From: Clostridium sp. BNL1100
GTDB taxonomy: Bacteria > Bacillota > Clostridia > Acetivibrionales > DSM-1351
Length of the DNA stretch: 64,000 nucleotides
NCBI RefSeq assembly: GCF_000244875.1
Contig: NC_016791.1
Location: forward strand, 3,291,001 to 3,355,000
Direction: 5' to 3'
Part shown: positions 35,422 to 44,732 of the stretch, piece after piece
How positions within the stretch are numbered: the first letter of the stretch is position 1
Layout of the letters: the number at the start of each line of letters is the position of its first letter
Notes under the pieces: model-generated
The model's input: only the letters and a program-made list of their open reading frames with translations
Database searches by the model: none
What the model was told of the DNA's origin: nothing
Program-made: the position numbers and the translations under genes

Positions 35422-36123
35422 TTACTCCTCTACAAGCTTGTAGCCTATTCCCCAGATAGTCTGTATATATTTTGGATTTGAAGGGTTTTTTTCAATTTTT
35501 TCACGCAACCTTCTTATATGAACCATGACAGTGTTCTCATCGTTTATATAGTTTCCACCCCATATTGATTTAAAAAGCTGGTTTTTGGTAAATACCTTTC
35601 TGGGATTCTGTAAGAAGAGTTTCAGTATTTCAAACTCCTTGGCTGTCAATGTAACGGAGTTGCCCCCTACTTTCACTTCATACGTACCTATATTCATTTC
35701 AATGTCCATATGGCTGACTATTTGTGTTTGCCTGTCGGTTTCACATGAAAATTTCAAATATCTTCTCAGCTGTGCTTTTACCCTTGCTGTTAATTCACCA
35801 ATGCCAAAGGGCTTGGCCAAATAATCATCAGCACCAAGCCCCAAACCAATTATTTTATCTGTTTCCTGACATTTCGCAGATAATATGAGCACGGGAGTAT
35901 TTCCTTTCTCCCTTATTTTTTGTAAAACTTCGTAGCCCCCTACCTTAGGAAGCATTATATCCAGAATAACCAGCTGGAATTTATCAGCCGTAAACTTTTC
36001 TGTAGCGGCTGCACCATCATATGTGCTTATTACGCAATATCCTTCCTTAATCAGATTGTCAGCTATAAGCATGTTGATTTCCCTGTCATCCTCAACAATG
36101 AGTATTTTTATTTGCTCCACCAT
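35422..36123 (-). CDS. OmpR family response regulator
   Basis: A 233-residue regulator: receiver with EDD and Asp55 (ILDIMLP), switch Lys in LSAKC, and a winged helix ending ENTVMVHIRRLREKIE and WGIGYKL. GGGGG before the ATG. It precedes its kinase and probably controls the BcrABC/LanFEG-type exporter genes downstream. Confidence 0.95.
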   Translation of the reverse strand: MVEQIKILIVEDDREINMLIADNLIKEGYCVISTYDGAAATEKFTADKFQLVILDIMLPKVGGYEVLQKIREKGNTPVLILSAKCQETDKIIGLGLGADDYLAKPFGIGELTARVKAQLRRYLKFSCETDRQTQIVSHMDIEMNIGTYEVKVGGNSVTLTAKEFEILKLFLQNPRKVFTKNQLFKSIWGGNYINDENTVMVHIRRLREKIEKNPSNPKYIQTIWGIGYKLVEE

Positions 36124-36154
36124 GAAAGCCCCCAGATTTTTTATTGCACAGCCT

Positions 36155-37066
36155 CTACTGATTCTCCTTAAAAGCCTTAACCAAAACTTTCAGATTCTCT
36201 TCCATAGTCTTTATATAGCTGTCTGCAGGTGCATTTTTCTCTCCTGTTACAACAGGATCAAGGAGATAAACCTTTGCACCGGTTTGTTTTGCAATTGATT
36301 CTGCCGCTTTTGCAGAATACTGAGGTTCTGCAAAGAGTATTTTTACGTTTGAATTTTTTATCTTGTCAATTAATCCTGCGAGCTCTCCGGCACTCGGTTC
36401 CGTTCCGGGTTCACGTTCCACTACAGACACTATATTCAGTCCGAATTCCTTTGCAAAATACGGAAAGGCCTCGTGGAAGGTGATAACATTTTTATTTTTG
36501 AATCCATCCAGTTCCTTGTGCATTTTTTCTCTCTGAGCCTCAAGCTGCTTTACATATTCAGAAGCATTTTTCCTGTAGGCTTCAGCATTTTTTGTATCTG
36601 CCTTTGCAAGTCCTTCAGAAATATTTTTGACTTCTTGTATCGCACCTGAAATACCTACCCAGACATGTGCATTATCTTCTCCGTTAGCATCTTTTAGTAG
36701 CTCCATGTTTTTTGAGGCTTCAACTATTTTAAGGGACGGCCTCTGCTTGATTACTTTGTCCATAAAAGCTTCCATCCCTGCCCCGTTAATTACAAATATG
36801 TCTGCTTTCTCAAGGGTTTTTAAATCCGCAGGAACCATCTGGTAATCGTGAAGACAGCCTTGCTGGGGTTCCGTCATGTTTTCAACCTTTATACCGGGTA
36901 TATCCTTTACAATGTTTTGAGTAAAAATATACATGGGATAAAATGAAGTTACTATTGTAGTTTCTGCTTTTTCTGTAGTATTTGCCGTCCCGTTGGAACA
37001 GCCGGCTAATATAAATGAGAACGCCAACGTTATTAACAACGTTCTTAAGAGTTTACCTTGTTTCAA
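36155..37066 (-). CDS. Metal ABC transporter substrate-binding lipoprotein
   Basis: A 303-residue zinc/manganese-type (cluster A-I, ZnuA/AdcA-like) binding protein. Lipobox LAGC (Cys22) anchors it to the membrane. Family metal-site segments are visible: CLHDYQMVPADL, AHVWVG and TFHEAFPYFAKEFGL; the His-rich loop of many zinc proteins is absent. TTG start with GGAGG eight bases upstream. No matching permease or ATPase gene is nearby, so it is an orphan component. The metal is probably zinc or manganese. Confidence 0.9.
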   Translation of the reverse strand: MKQGKLLRTLLITLAFSFILAGCSNGTANTTEKAETTIVTSFYPMYIFTQNIVKDIPGIKVENMTEPQQGCLHDYQMVPADLKTLEKADIFVINGAGMEAFMDKVIKQRPSLKIVEASKNMELLKDANGEDNAHVWVGISGAIQEVKNISEGLAKADTKNAEAYRKNASEYVKQLEAQREKMHKELDGFKNKNVITFHEAFPYFAKEFGLNIVSVVEREPGTEPSAGELAGLIDKIKNSNVKILFAEPQYSAKAAESIAKQTGAKVYLLDPVVTGEKNAPADSYIKTMEENLKVLVKAFKENQ

Positions 37067-37143
37067 TTAAATTACCTCCGCTAATGTTAAATGGGAATTG
37101 TTCGCATTTATATTATATACCATTGTTATGGTTTATAAAACTA

Positions 37144-38046
37144 TTATTTATTAATCAACTTATTTATTGTTTCCAAATCAGGGGGATACAATGCAAGAGG
37201 AAATCGGCTGCACACAGTTGCTGCCGTTGCTGCGGCAAATTGTACTGTTTGTTGGTCATTCATATTTTTTAGTACTCCATATATTGCCCCGGCCTTAAAA
37301 GAGTCTCCGGCACCCAGAGTACTCTGCACATTTACCTTATAGGGTTTCATTTTTTTTACGGGTTGATTTTTTCGTCCGAACATGATTTCCTGGGAACCAA
37401 AAGTAAATATTACCAGACCTTCTGTGTTTGCTGTATACTCTCTGAATAGTTCTTCAACGTCCCTCTGAGGATAATTGTTCCTGATAAACTCATTGGATAT
37501 AATATTAACTTCTGAATATTTATGAATTACCGTATCATACTTGCAGTCGATAGTAACATACTTCTTTCCTAATTCGTGGCAGCAGTATGCAACCGCTTCG
37601 GATTGTTCCATAAAGAAGGGGTCGAGTCCCACAACCTCGCAGTTTTCAATATCTTTACTGTCAGGCTTATTCCATCTTTTTGTTTCATTACTGAAATATG
37701 AACCAAATCTTCCAAAGCATGTTCTAGTATTTGTACCTATTAACACCATGTCCTGAACTCCGTCAAAAGTCTCATCGAAGTAAACCCCTGACATATCAAT
37801 TCCGAACATCCCCACAAGGTATTCTTCCAGAACTTCCTCGGTTCTTCGTCCCTGAAAGTTTCCGTCAAGCTTTACGGTACAGCCAAGTGCAGACAGTACT
37901 ACTGCACAGCTTCCGGTTTCCCCTCCCGGCAGTACATAGCTTTCCTTTATTTCGGAATAAGTATCAGCTTCCGGGTACTCTCCCTCCAACAAATTCATGG
38001 TTGTAACCAAAGTCATGCCGTAAAGGTAAATATCATATTTTCCCAT
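37144..38046 (-). CDS. PfkB family carbohydrate kinase
   Basis: A 300-residue ribokinase-like sugar kinase. LPGGETGSCAVVLSALG is the substrate-binding glycine-rich region and STLGAGDSFKAGAIYG near residue 245 is the PfkB signature 2 with the catalytic Asp and anion hole. GGAGGG precedes the ATG. Sugar specificity is not evident. It lies between the kinase gene at 38076 and the metal-binding lipoprotein gene, both on the same strand. Confidence 0.9.
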   Translation of the reverse strand: MGKYDIYLYGMTLVTTMNLLEGEYPEADTYSEIKESYVLPGGETGSCAVVLSALGCTVKLDGNFQGRRTEEVLEEYLVGMFGIDMSGVYFDETFDGVQDMVLIGTNTRTCFGRFGSYFSNETKRWNKPDSKDIENCEVVGLDPFFMEQSEAVAYCCHELGKKYVTIDCKYDTVIHKYSEVNIISNEFIRNNYPQRDVEELFREYTANTEGLVIFTFGSQEIMFGRKNQPVKKMKPYKVNVQSTLGAGDSFKAGAIYGVLKNMNDQQTVQFAAATAATVCSRFPLALYPPDLETINKLINK

Positions 38047-38075
38047 TACATAACCCTCCTGAATATTTATTAAAT

Positions 38076-39320
38076 TTAAAGGGGTTTCTTCATGAGTCTC
38101 ACTGTAAACCTGGTACCTTTTCCCGGGGTACTGCTTACATATATTGACCCGTTCTGACCTTCCACAATAGTCTTGGTAATGTATAGTCCTATTCCGATAT
38201 TTGTTGGATTGCAGCTGTAAGACCCTTTATAGAATCTGTCAAAGATTCTTGGAAGCTCATCCTTGGGAATCCCCTGACCCTCGTCCTCAATGATTATCTG
38301 TACAAAAACATTATTTTCATCCCAGGATATCCTAATATCTCCTCTTGTGTTACTATGTTCTATACAATTTTTAATAATGTTTGAAAATGCTTCTGTAGTC
38401 CAGTTTATATCATGCTTTACTATAATGTTTGAAGAACCGTGGAGCCTTATATCCACATTTTTTTCAGAAGCAATTGCTTTAAGGGGAGAAAGACTCCTTT
38501 GAACTGTTTCAGAAATATCTGCTTCCTCCATTGTAAACTCAACTACTCCCGCCTCAAGTTTTGCCATTTTGAGTATGTTTTTTATGAGCCATTCCATCCT
38601 ATCCAGCTGATTCTTACTCTCCAAAACAAAACCATCCCGTTCCTCTTCAGAAAGGGTACTGTCATTTTTCATTATGTCGTTAAACATTATAAGAGAAGCA
38701 AGGGGTGTTTTAAGTTGATGGGATATGTCTGCCATGATTCGTTTCAAAAATATCTTTTCATTTTCCAAAGCATGAACATTTTCACTTAATCGTTCACTCA
38801 TACAATTTATCTGATATATAAGATATCCGATATCTCCTTCTTGGGTATCCCCTTTTATTGAATCGTAATTTCCTTCTACAATGGCTTCCGCACTGATACT
38901 GATTTTTCTTATTTTAGAGAAAACTCTATTAAAACAAAGGACACATAACACAATCAGAACCGCCCAAAAGAATACAAGAGTTATTCCTATTCTGGTATTT
39001 GCCTTTCTAAAGCTATTTTCAAGCATATAATTCTTTTCTATGCCAAGACTTTCGTTATAGGAATATTTCTTTAAAATTGATTTTCCATACTCATAGTCTT
39101 CCTTGAAACCCTTTGTGTAGTTCTTAATAATATCACTTTCCAACTGCGGATATTGTTTTATAATAGTACCTATCACCGCAGTATTTTGCTGAATTTGTAT
39201 TTTATTAACAGAATCTGCAAAGTTTTTTACTGTGTAATAAGAAACAGCACCGAAAGCTATAAGTAGAACTGTAATTATCCCTATGATAAGCTGGATTTCT
39301 TTATTTTTCAGAAGCTTCAA
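38076..39320 (-). CDS. Sensor histidine kinase
   Basis: A 414-residue kinase: helix 1 (10-30), short extracellular region (35-108), helix 2 (110-130), HAMP-like linker, DHp with His201 in MADISHQLKTPL, ATPase boxes NCIEHS, DEGQGIP and GIGLYIT. TTG start with GGAGG. It follows its regulator by 24 bases. The downstream large ABC transporter operon lies upstream on the strand, the common BceRS/VncRS arrangement. Confidence 0.93.
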   Translation of the reverse strand: MKLLKNKEIQLIIGIITVLLIAFGAVSYYTVKNFADSVNKIQIQQNTAVIGTIIKQYPQLESDIIKNYTKGFKEDYEYGKSILKKYSYNESLGIEKNYMLENSFRKANTRIGITLVFFWAVLIVLCVLCFNRVFSKIRKISISAEAIVEGNYDSIKGDTQEGDIGYLIYQINCMSERLSENVHALENEKIFLKRIMADISHQLKTPLASLIMFNDIMKNDSTLSEEERDGFVLESKNQLDRMEWLIKNILKMAKLEAGVVEFTMEEADISETVQRSLSPLKAIASEKNVDIRLHGSSNIIVKHDINWTTEAFSNIIKNCIEHSNTRGDIRISWDENNVFVQIIIEDEGQGIPKDELPRIFDRFYKGSYSCNPTNIGIGLYITKTIVEGQNGSIYVSSTPGKGTRFTVRLMKKPL

Positions 39321-39344
39321 TATACAACCTCCATGTGTACGCTA

Positions 39345-40016
39345 TCATTCTTTCCACATATACCCAAACCCTCTCACTGTCTCTATGTGCTTTTCATCTC
39401 CGGCTTCAATCTTTTCACGGAGTCTTTTCATATATACATTAAGAGTATTATAATCAACAAAATTACTGTCAATATCCCAGAGCTTTTCAATAATAGTGTT
39501 TCTGCTTATTACATTCCCTTTATTTTCAAGCAGTACAAGCAATAGCTTATATTCAACAGCTGTGAGAAAGACCTCTTCTGTGTTTACATAAACCTTGCAT
39601 TTCAAGGGTTCAACCATTACATTTCCACTGGTGATTTTCCCCGTATCAACGCCCTCAACCTGCTTCTGCCTTCTCATAATGGCATTTATTCTTGATATTA
39701 ATTCGCTGGTTCTTACAGGCTTTGAAATATAGTCATCACCGCCTATATCAAGTCCGAATACTACATTAGGCTCATCATCAAGAGCTGTCATAAAAATAAT
39801 AGGTACATTGCTGGTCTGCCGTATCTGCTTGCAAAAATCATATCCATTTCCGTCCGGAAGAGTAACATCCAGCAGAATTAATTGTATATCTTCATTAAAC
39901 ATCCGGTAAGCATCTTTAATATTCTTTGCTATTGATACCGCAAAATCCTGCTTTTTCAATGCATATTCAATTCCCATAGCAAGTGGTGCATCGTCTTCCA
40001 CAAGTAATATATTCAT
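39345..40016 (-). CDS. OmpR family response regulator
   Basis: A 223-residue regulator with EDD, phospho-acceptor Asp50 (LLLDVTLP), switch residues MTALDD (Asp replaces the usual Lys position, note) and a winged helix ending NTLNVYMKRLREKIE and RGFGYMW. ATG preceded by AAAGGAGG. It probably controls the MacB-like transporter encoded just upstream. Confidence 0.93.
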   Translation of the reverse strand: MNILLVEDDAPLAMGIEYALKKQDFAVSIAKNIKDAYRMFNEDIQLILLDVTLPDGNGYDFCKQIRQTSNVPIIFMTALDDEPNVVFGLDIGGDDYISKPVRTSELISRINAIMRRQKQVEGVDTGKITSGNVMVEPLKCKVYVNTEEVFLTAVEYKLLLVLLENKGNVISRNTIIEKLWDIDSNFVDYNTLNVYMKRLREKIEAGDEKHIETVRGFGYMWKE

Positions 40017-40075
40017 GGATGGTTGCCTCCTTTATACATTAGGATATTAGTATAATTATACACTACAAATAAAAA

Positions 40076-40110
40076 ATATATAGCCTGCCGGGAATCCGGC
40101 AGACTATATC
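40076..40110 (-). terminator. Terminator after the MacB-like permease gene
   Basis: A 13-bp stem (TATAGTCTGCCGG and its partner, one G-T pair) with a four-base loop, then TATATATTTTTTATTT on the minus strand. Confidence 0.85.
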
Positions 40111-40133
40111 AAACCTAAAAGACCGACTTAAAC

Positions 40134-42635
40134 TTACTCCTCAACACGAAGTGATTCCACAATGTTCATATCGTTTAATTTGCTCAATGGGAAGAGTGCG
40201 GCTAATAGAGTTATTGCAATCATTCCCAGACCTCCATATAAGTATGGCCACCAAGCCGCATGATATCCAATATCGCCGACAGGATTGTTATTGATTATAC
40301 CAAAATAGGTAAGAAGGAAGGCGATAGGCAGTCCTATTATACAAGCAATTATTCCGAATAAAGCTCCTTCCAGTAGAACCAGCTTCTGAAATTGGCCCTT
40401 TGTCATACCGATAGCCTTAAAAGTAGCATACTCTCTCTTTTTCACAAGAAGATTGATTGTTACCGTATTAATTATATTTACAGTCGATATAAGTATTATA
40501 AGGCTGATAAATCCGTATACGAGAATCATCATCTGGTTCATCTGATCGTCAAACTGTTTTTTCTGTTTGTATACGTCAATGTACTGAGCCTGGTTTTCGT
40601 CAGCAAGCATGTTGAGCTTTTCATAATTTTGTTCAGCATGTTCCGGCGAGTCAAAATTTAATGCCAGTATTGATAATTCATTTGTTCCTGTCAGCCTCTT
40701 AAAACTGTCATGGGACATTATTATGCCAAAGCTGTTGTATGGGATATTTTGCAATACTGTCTCATACTCAACCACACCGGCTACCTTAAAAGTAATGGTT
40801 TTGCCATTATCAATAAGACGCTTCAGCTGTTCGGTATCAGGATTTTTCAAATAGCTGCTGTTTAAAACAGGCATCTTTATTTCGTCCCCTACCTTATATC
40901 TTGTAAAGCTGTCAAAGATTGTGGCTTTATCCATACGGCCTCTTGCCTTGTTTACAATGATTACTTCATTATTATTTTTAAAGCTGTTATAGTCAATATT
41001 TGTTTTGTTTTCTTTATTAAGCAGCTTAAGGCAATTCTCATCATAGCCTATCAGATTAACACTGTTGATAAAATAGTTCTGTCCGTATTGTTCAGGCTTA
41101 TTGTTACTGTTTAAAGAAGCAACAAATTTTTCTGAAAGCATTTTCTTATCAAGGGTATACGTAATGTACTTGTTAGTCATTTCGTATGTTTCTTTTATTC
41201 CGTCCAGCTCCTTAACCTGTTTCGGCAGGGCTCCAAGATTGACATCGCTGGTGTTAACAAAAGTACCTTCAACCTTTACAGCTTGACTTGCAATCTTGTT
41301 GCTCTGGAGAAATATATCAATAAAATTGGAGAAAAATACGAACATAACAATGGATATCATAAGTGATATACAAGTAATATAAAATCTCTTTCGATTTCTT
41401 TTAATGTTCTTGTATGCAACCTGGCCTTCAAAGCTGAAAAGCAGTTTTGCCCAACGTCCTCCTCTTCTTTTAACCTTGTCTCCCTTTACAACTACAGTAC
41501 CCCTTATTGCATCTATAGGTGATACCTTTGATGCTGTTCTTGCCGGGAAAAAAGCAGAAATAAACACTGTGAAAATTCCTAGAATAGCAGCAACAATAAT
41601 TACCTGCGGATAGAAGCCGATTTGAAATGCTCCAAGAAAGCCATGTATAAAGAGTCTAAAGGTGATAAATATTCCCGCATAGCCTGAAATAATACCAATA
41701 GGTATAGAAATTGCACTCATTATTGCGGCTTCTCTGAAAACCAGCTTTCTTATCTGGGCTTTGGTCGCTCCAATGCTTCGGAGTATTCCGAAATGCTTAA
41801 TCCTTTCCATTACTGATATATTAAATGCATTATAGATAACCACCACCGTACATATAACAACAAATCCTGCAATTATGGCAAATATCTCATCCATTCCATC
41901 GTTTCTTGTTTTGTCAGGTCCTTCACCCATAAGGTATAAAAGGCGTGTGTTTATATCCAATTTTACATTATTTGCTTTTGCTATTTTTTGTGCATTATCT
42001 ACTATATTCTTTCCGCTTTTCATATTTGCATAAAAGATATAATCTTTTGAATCGGAAGAAGTCTTGATATCCAGATAGCTTAATGCAGTGTTAGTAATAT
42101 AGTTGCTGTCATATACCCCAACAATCGTATAATCTTTCTCAATTGACGATTTGTCCTTTCCTGTCAAAGCACCCTTTAGTTCATTGCTTATTTTTTTGTT
42201 TTTTAAAACAGCACTTACTTTTTTGTCTATCAATATTTCGGAGCTGTTCTTTGGGAGTCTTCCTTCTATCAGTTTAACATTGAATATATCTTTAAAAGCT
42301 GCGGCATCATAGCTTTTTATGTCAAGGGTTCTCAAGGATTCTGTCAATTTATCGGTTTCAAACTTATATGTGCCTTCCAGTCTTATTGCTCCAACCTTAT
42401 TAAACTCGGCATTGGAATACAATGTATTAACATTTTCTTTTCCTAAATCGTAGAAGTAAACTTCATAATCACCATTTGCCTTTGCATTTTCAATTTCACT
42501 GTCCATTGCACTGTAGTAAATACTTCCTATAGCCGTAAACATTGCTATGGCTATAATAATCCCGATAAGAGTAAGTACAGTTCTGCCTTTATGCTTTTTT
42601 AAATACCGTGCGGTAAGTGCTGAATAGTTTTTCAT
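40134..42635 (-). CDS. FtsX/MacB-type ABC permease
   Basis: An 833-residue permease with an N-terminal helix, a large extracellular domain (about 40-250), a three-helix FtsX block (250-375), a helix near 420, a second extracellular domain (445-690) and a final three-helix FtsX block. Typical motifs: MERIKHFGILRSIGATKAQIRKL and YATFKAIGMTKGQFQKLVLLEG. Such transporters move or sense peptides and lipoproteins and do not use a classical pore. It overlaps the ATPase gene by four bases (ATGA). Together with the downstream two-component system it looks like a peptide-resistance module. Confidence 0.92.
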   Translation of the reverse strand: MKNYSALTARYLKKHKGRTVLTLIGIIIAIAMFTAIGSIYYSAMDSEIENAKANGDYEVYFYDLGKENVNTLYSNAEFNKVGAIRLEGTYKFETDKLTESLRTLDIKSYDAAAFKDIFNVKLIEGRLPKNSSEILIDKKVSAVLKNKKISNELKGALTGKDKSSIEKDYTIVGVYDSNYITNTALSYLDIKTSSDSKDYIFYANMKSGKNIVDNAQKIAKANNVKLDINTRLLYLMGEGPDKTRNDGMDEIFAIIAGFVVICTVVVIYNAFNISVMERIKHFGILRSIGATKAQIRKLVFREAAIMSAISIPIGIISGYAGIFITFRLFIHGFLGAFQIGFYPQVIIVAAILGIFTVFISAFFPARTASKVSPIDAIRGTVVVKGDKVKRRGGRWAKLLFSFEGQVAYKNIKRNRKRFYITCISLMISIVMFVFFSNFIDIFLQSNKIASQAVKVEGTFVNTSDVNLGALPKQVKELDGIKETYEMTNKYITYTLDKKMLSEKFVASLNSNNKPEQYGQNYFINSVNLIGYDENCLKLLNKENKTNIDYNSFKNNNEVIIVNKARGRMDKATIFDSFTRYKVGDEIKMPVLNSSYLKNPDTEQLKRLIDNGKTITFKVAGVVEYETVLQNIPYNSFGIIMSHDSFKRLTGTNELSILALNFDSPEHAEQNYEKLNMLADENQAQYIDVYKQKKQFDDQMNQMMILVYGFISLIILISTVNIINTVTINLLVKKREYATFKAIGMTKGQFQKLVLLEGALFGIIACIIGLPIAFLLTYFGIINNNPVGDIGYHAAWWPYLYGGLGMIAITLLAALFPLSKLNDMNIVESLRVEE

Positions 42636-43318
42636 TGTCTCACCACCTCATCGGAAGAGATTTTACCGTCAACTATACTTATGACTCTGTCTGCCATGCT
42701 TGCTATATTCATATCATGTGAAATGAGTATAAGTGTCTGGTTATATTTTTTTGCAGAGTATTTTAACAATTCAAGAACCTCTCTGGAGTTTTTTGTATCA
42801 AGGTTTCCTGTAGGCTCATCAGCGAGAATGATTGATGGTTTGTTTGCAAGTGCCCTGCCTATTGAAACACGCTGCTGCTGCCCTCCTGAAAGTTCTGATG
42901 GCAGGTGTTTTCTTCTGTCTTTTAAATCAAGTATTTTAAGCAGTTCATCAATGTATTGCTTATCTTCCTTTCTGTTGTCCAGAAGAAGCGGCATGAGAAT
43001 ATTTTCTTCTGCTGTCAATACGGGGATAAGGTTATACGCCTGAAATACAAAACCCACTTTTCTTCTTCTAAGTATGGATAAATCCTTTTCCCTAAGTCCG
43101 TAAATATCCTTGTCGTCAATATATACTTTACCCGATGTGGGTTTATCAACTCCTCCGATTAGATGCAGCAATGTACTTTTACCGGAGCCGCTTGGTCCTA
43201 TAATTGCAACAAACTCGCCTTTTTCAACTGAAAAACTTATATTGTCAACGGCGGTTACCTCATTTTGTCCTTTACCATATCTCTTTGTCAAATTTTCAAT
43301 TCTTAAAACTTCTTTCAT
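42632..43318 (-). CDS. ABC ATPase, LolD/MacB type
   Basis: A 228-residue ATPase: Walker A GPSGSGKST, Q-loop VFQAYNLIP, signature LSGGQQQR, Walker B IILADEPTGNLDT, switch His ISHD. The AYNLIP loop and EPTGNLD form are diagnostic of the LolD/FtsE/MacB family. GGAGG before the ATG. First gene of the transporter pair. Confidence 0.95.
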   Translation of the reverse strand: MKEVLRIENLTKRYGKGQNEVTAVDNISFSVEKGEFVAIIGPSGSGKSTLLHLIGGVDKPTSGKVYIDDKDIYGLREKDLSILRRRKVGFVFQAYNLIPVLTAEENILMPLLLDNRKEDKQYIDELLKILDLKDRRKHLPSELSGGQQQRVSIGRALANKPSIILADEPTGNLDTKNSREVLELLKYSAKKYNQTLILISHDMNIASMADRVISIVDGKISSDEVVRQ

Positions 43319-43473
43319 TTTATTACCTCCATATATTCTTTAGTTCATTTAAACTAATAGTGAATTATTTTAAAAGCAATCCGCGGCGATGCTTATCTTT
43401 CATACACAAAATTATACGGAGTTAAAATTACAATTGCATAAATTTTAAAATTACAAATCTGTAAGGTTAAAAT

Positions 43474-43520
43474 AAAAAAGTGCAGAAGACTATTTTTAAA
43501 ATAATCATCTGCACATTTTT
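43474..43520 (-). terminator. Terminator after the GH8 gene
   Basis: On the minus strand GTGCAGA and TCTGCAC close a longer A/T-rich stem, followed by TTTTTTATTTT. Confidence 0.82.
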
Positions 43521-43535
43521 ACGTATTTTAAAAAA

Positions 43536-44666
43536 CTAAATGTATATTTTGTATTTACCTGCCAACATTAACAAGCTGAAAAAGTAAAGACAGTTGTCGT
43601 AATACCTGCGTTCTCCTTTTCTTAAGGGGAGTTCCCAGAAATCCTTGACCCACTGCTGTCGATATTTCCCTTTTGCTGCCAACGAACCGGCAGCATTGGT
43701 TGCAATTATTGCAACCGGGTGCATAGCAGGCTCTTCAAAGGGTTCTCCTTTAATAGTATAGGCCTTGTATTCGCCTAGTTCGGTATTTTCGCTGAAAAAA
43801 GCCTGCAATTTATCTACTATCTCTCCCAGAGACTCATCCTTGTTGAACCAAGCCGCATCCAATCCTATATTCATAGCTACCCGGTATGCATCTGAATAGA
43901 ATTCATAATCTCTGAACAGCAACTTGGGAGTACCGTCAAAATTTGCATATTCAGGGGCCATACCGGTATCTTTGTTACATGACAAATGCAGATACTTTCT
44001 GCTTTCCTCTGCTGCTTTTTCCCAAAAGGGCCTGTCCTGTTCATCTGCCTTTAGTGCAAAAAGCTCATAAAAGTGGGGCAAATGGTATGATGGGTCTGAA
44101 TAAGCTGCTTCCGGAACAAATTTGATATAGTGGTTTGAATTATCCCACATGGCTTTTCCGCCTTTAACAATTCCCGGTTGATGCAGACAGTGTCTTAAAA
44201 TTTCTCTTGCCTGAGTACTGTAGTTAAAAGGCGGAATCCCGTCACCCCACCTGCTGCCGGCAAAGAAAAGAGCCATTGCAAAATACTCTTCACCGTCCGG
44301 TGCAGGGCCGTCATAATTTTTAGTGCCGTCAGTTGCCACAGACCATGCAAAATAGCCCTGATACTTACCCTTGGTGTGTTGCATATATGTTTTTGAAAAA
44401 AGCCACAGTCTGTCAAATATGTCCTTTCGGTCCATTTGAACGGCCATCATCATACCGTAACTCATTCCCTCGGTTCGTGCGTCATTATTACCCGTATCCA
44501 ATATATATCCCATGTCATTACCCATTTCAAAATAAATCCTCTCCTCCGGGTCAAAAAACATGGTATTGAAAGTTTCATCTATCTTTTTTTTGATTAATTC
44601 ACTGGAAATACCTGTTTCAGAAAATAAATCAGGATATAGTTGTGTATAGTATGCTCCGTTTGTCAT
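43536..44666 (-). CDS. GH8 reducing-end xylose-releasing exo-oligoxylanase (Rex type)
   Basis: A 376-residue intracellular glycosidase of family GH8. It removes xylose from the reducing end of xylo-oligosaccharides. Compared with the known Bacillus halodurans Rex, the acid Glu is Glu66 (DARTEGMSYG), the base is Asp259 (FYSDAYRVAMNIGLD), and the loop that blocks the reducing-end side is present as Met-His-Pro (315-317, where Rex has Leu-His-Pro). No signal peptide, so it acts on imported oligosaccharides. AGGAGG before the ATG; own terminator. Substrate assignment is strong from these residues. Confidence 0.93.
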   Translation of the reverse strand: MTNGAYYTQLYPDLFSETGISSELIKKKIDETFNTMFFDPEERIYFEMGNDMGYILDTGNNDARTEGMSYGMMMAVQMDRKDIFDRLWLFSKTYMQHTKGKYQGYFAWSVATDGTKNYDGPAPDGEEYFAMALFFAGSRWGDGIPPFNYSTQAREILRHCLHQPGIVKGGKAMWDNSNHYIKFVPEAAYSDPSYHLPHFYELFALKADEQDRPFWEKAAEESRKYLHLSCNKDTGMAPEYANFDGTPKLLFRDYEFYSDAYRVAMNIGLDAAWFNKDESLGEIVDKLQAFFSENTELGEYKAYTIKGEPFEEPAMHPVAIIATNAAGSLAAKGKYRQQWVKDFWELPLRKGERRYYDNCLYFFSLLMLAGKYKIYI

Positions 44667-44732
44667 TATGTAACCTCCTGTTTTTTCTCATTTTATAACA
44701 AAATTAAGCACCGTTCAATGGATATAGTTATA

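Noticed and set aside
31903-36123. Lantibiotic biosynthesis cluster
   Set aside because: Only immunity-type exporter and regulatory genes are present; no precursor peptide or modification enzyme was found nearby.
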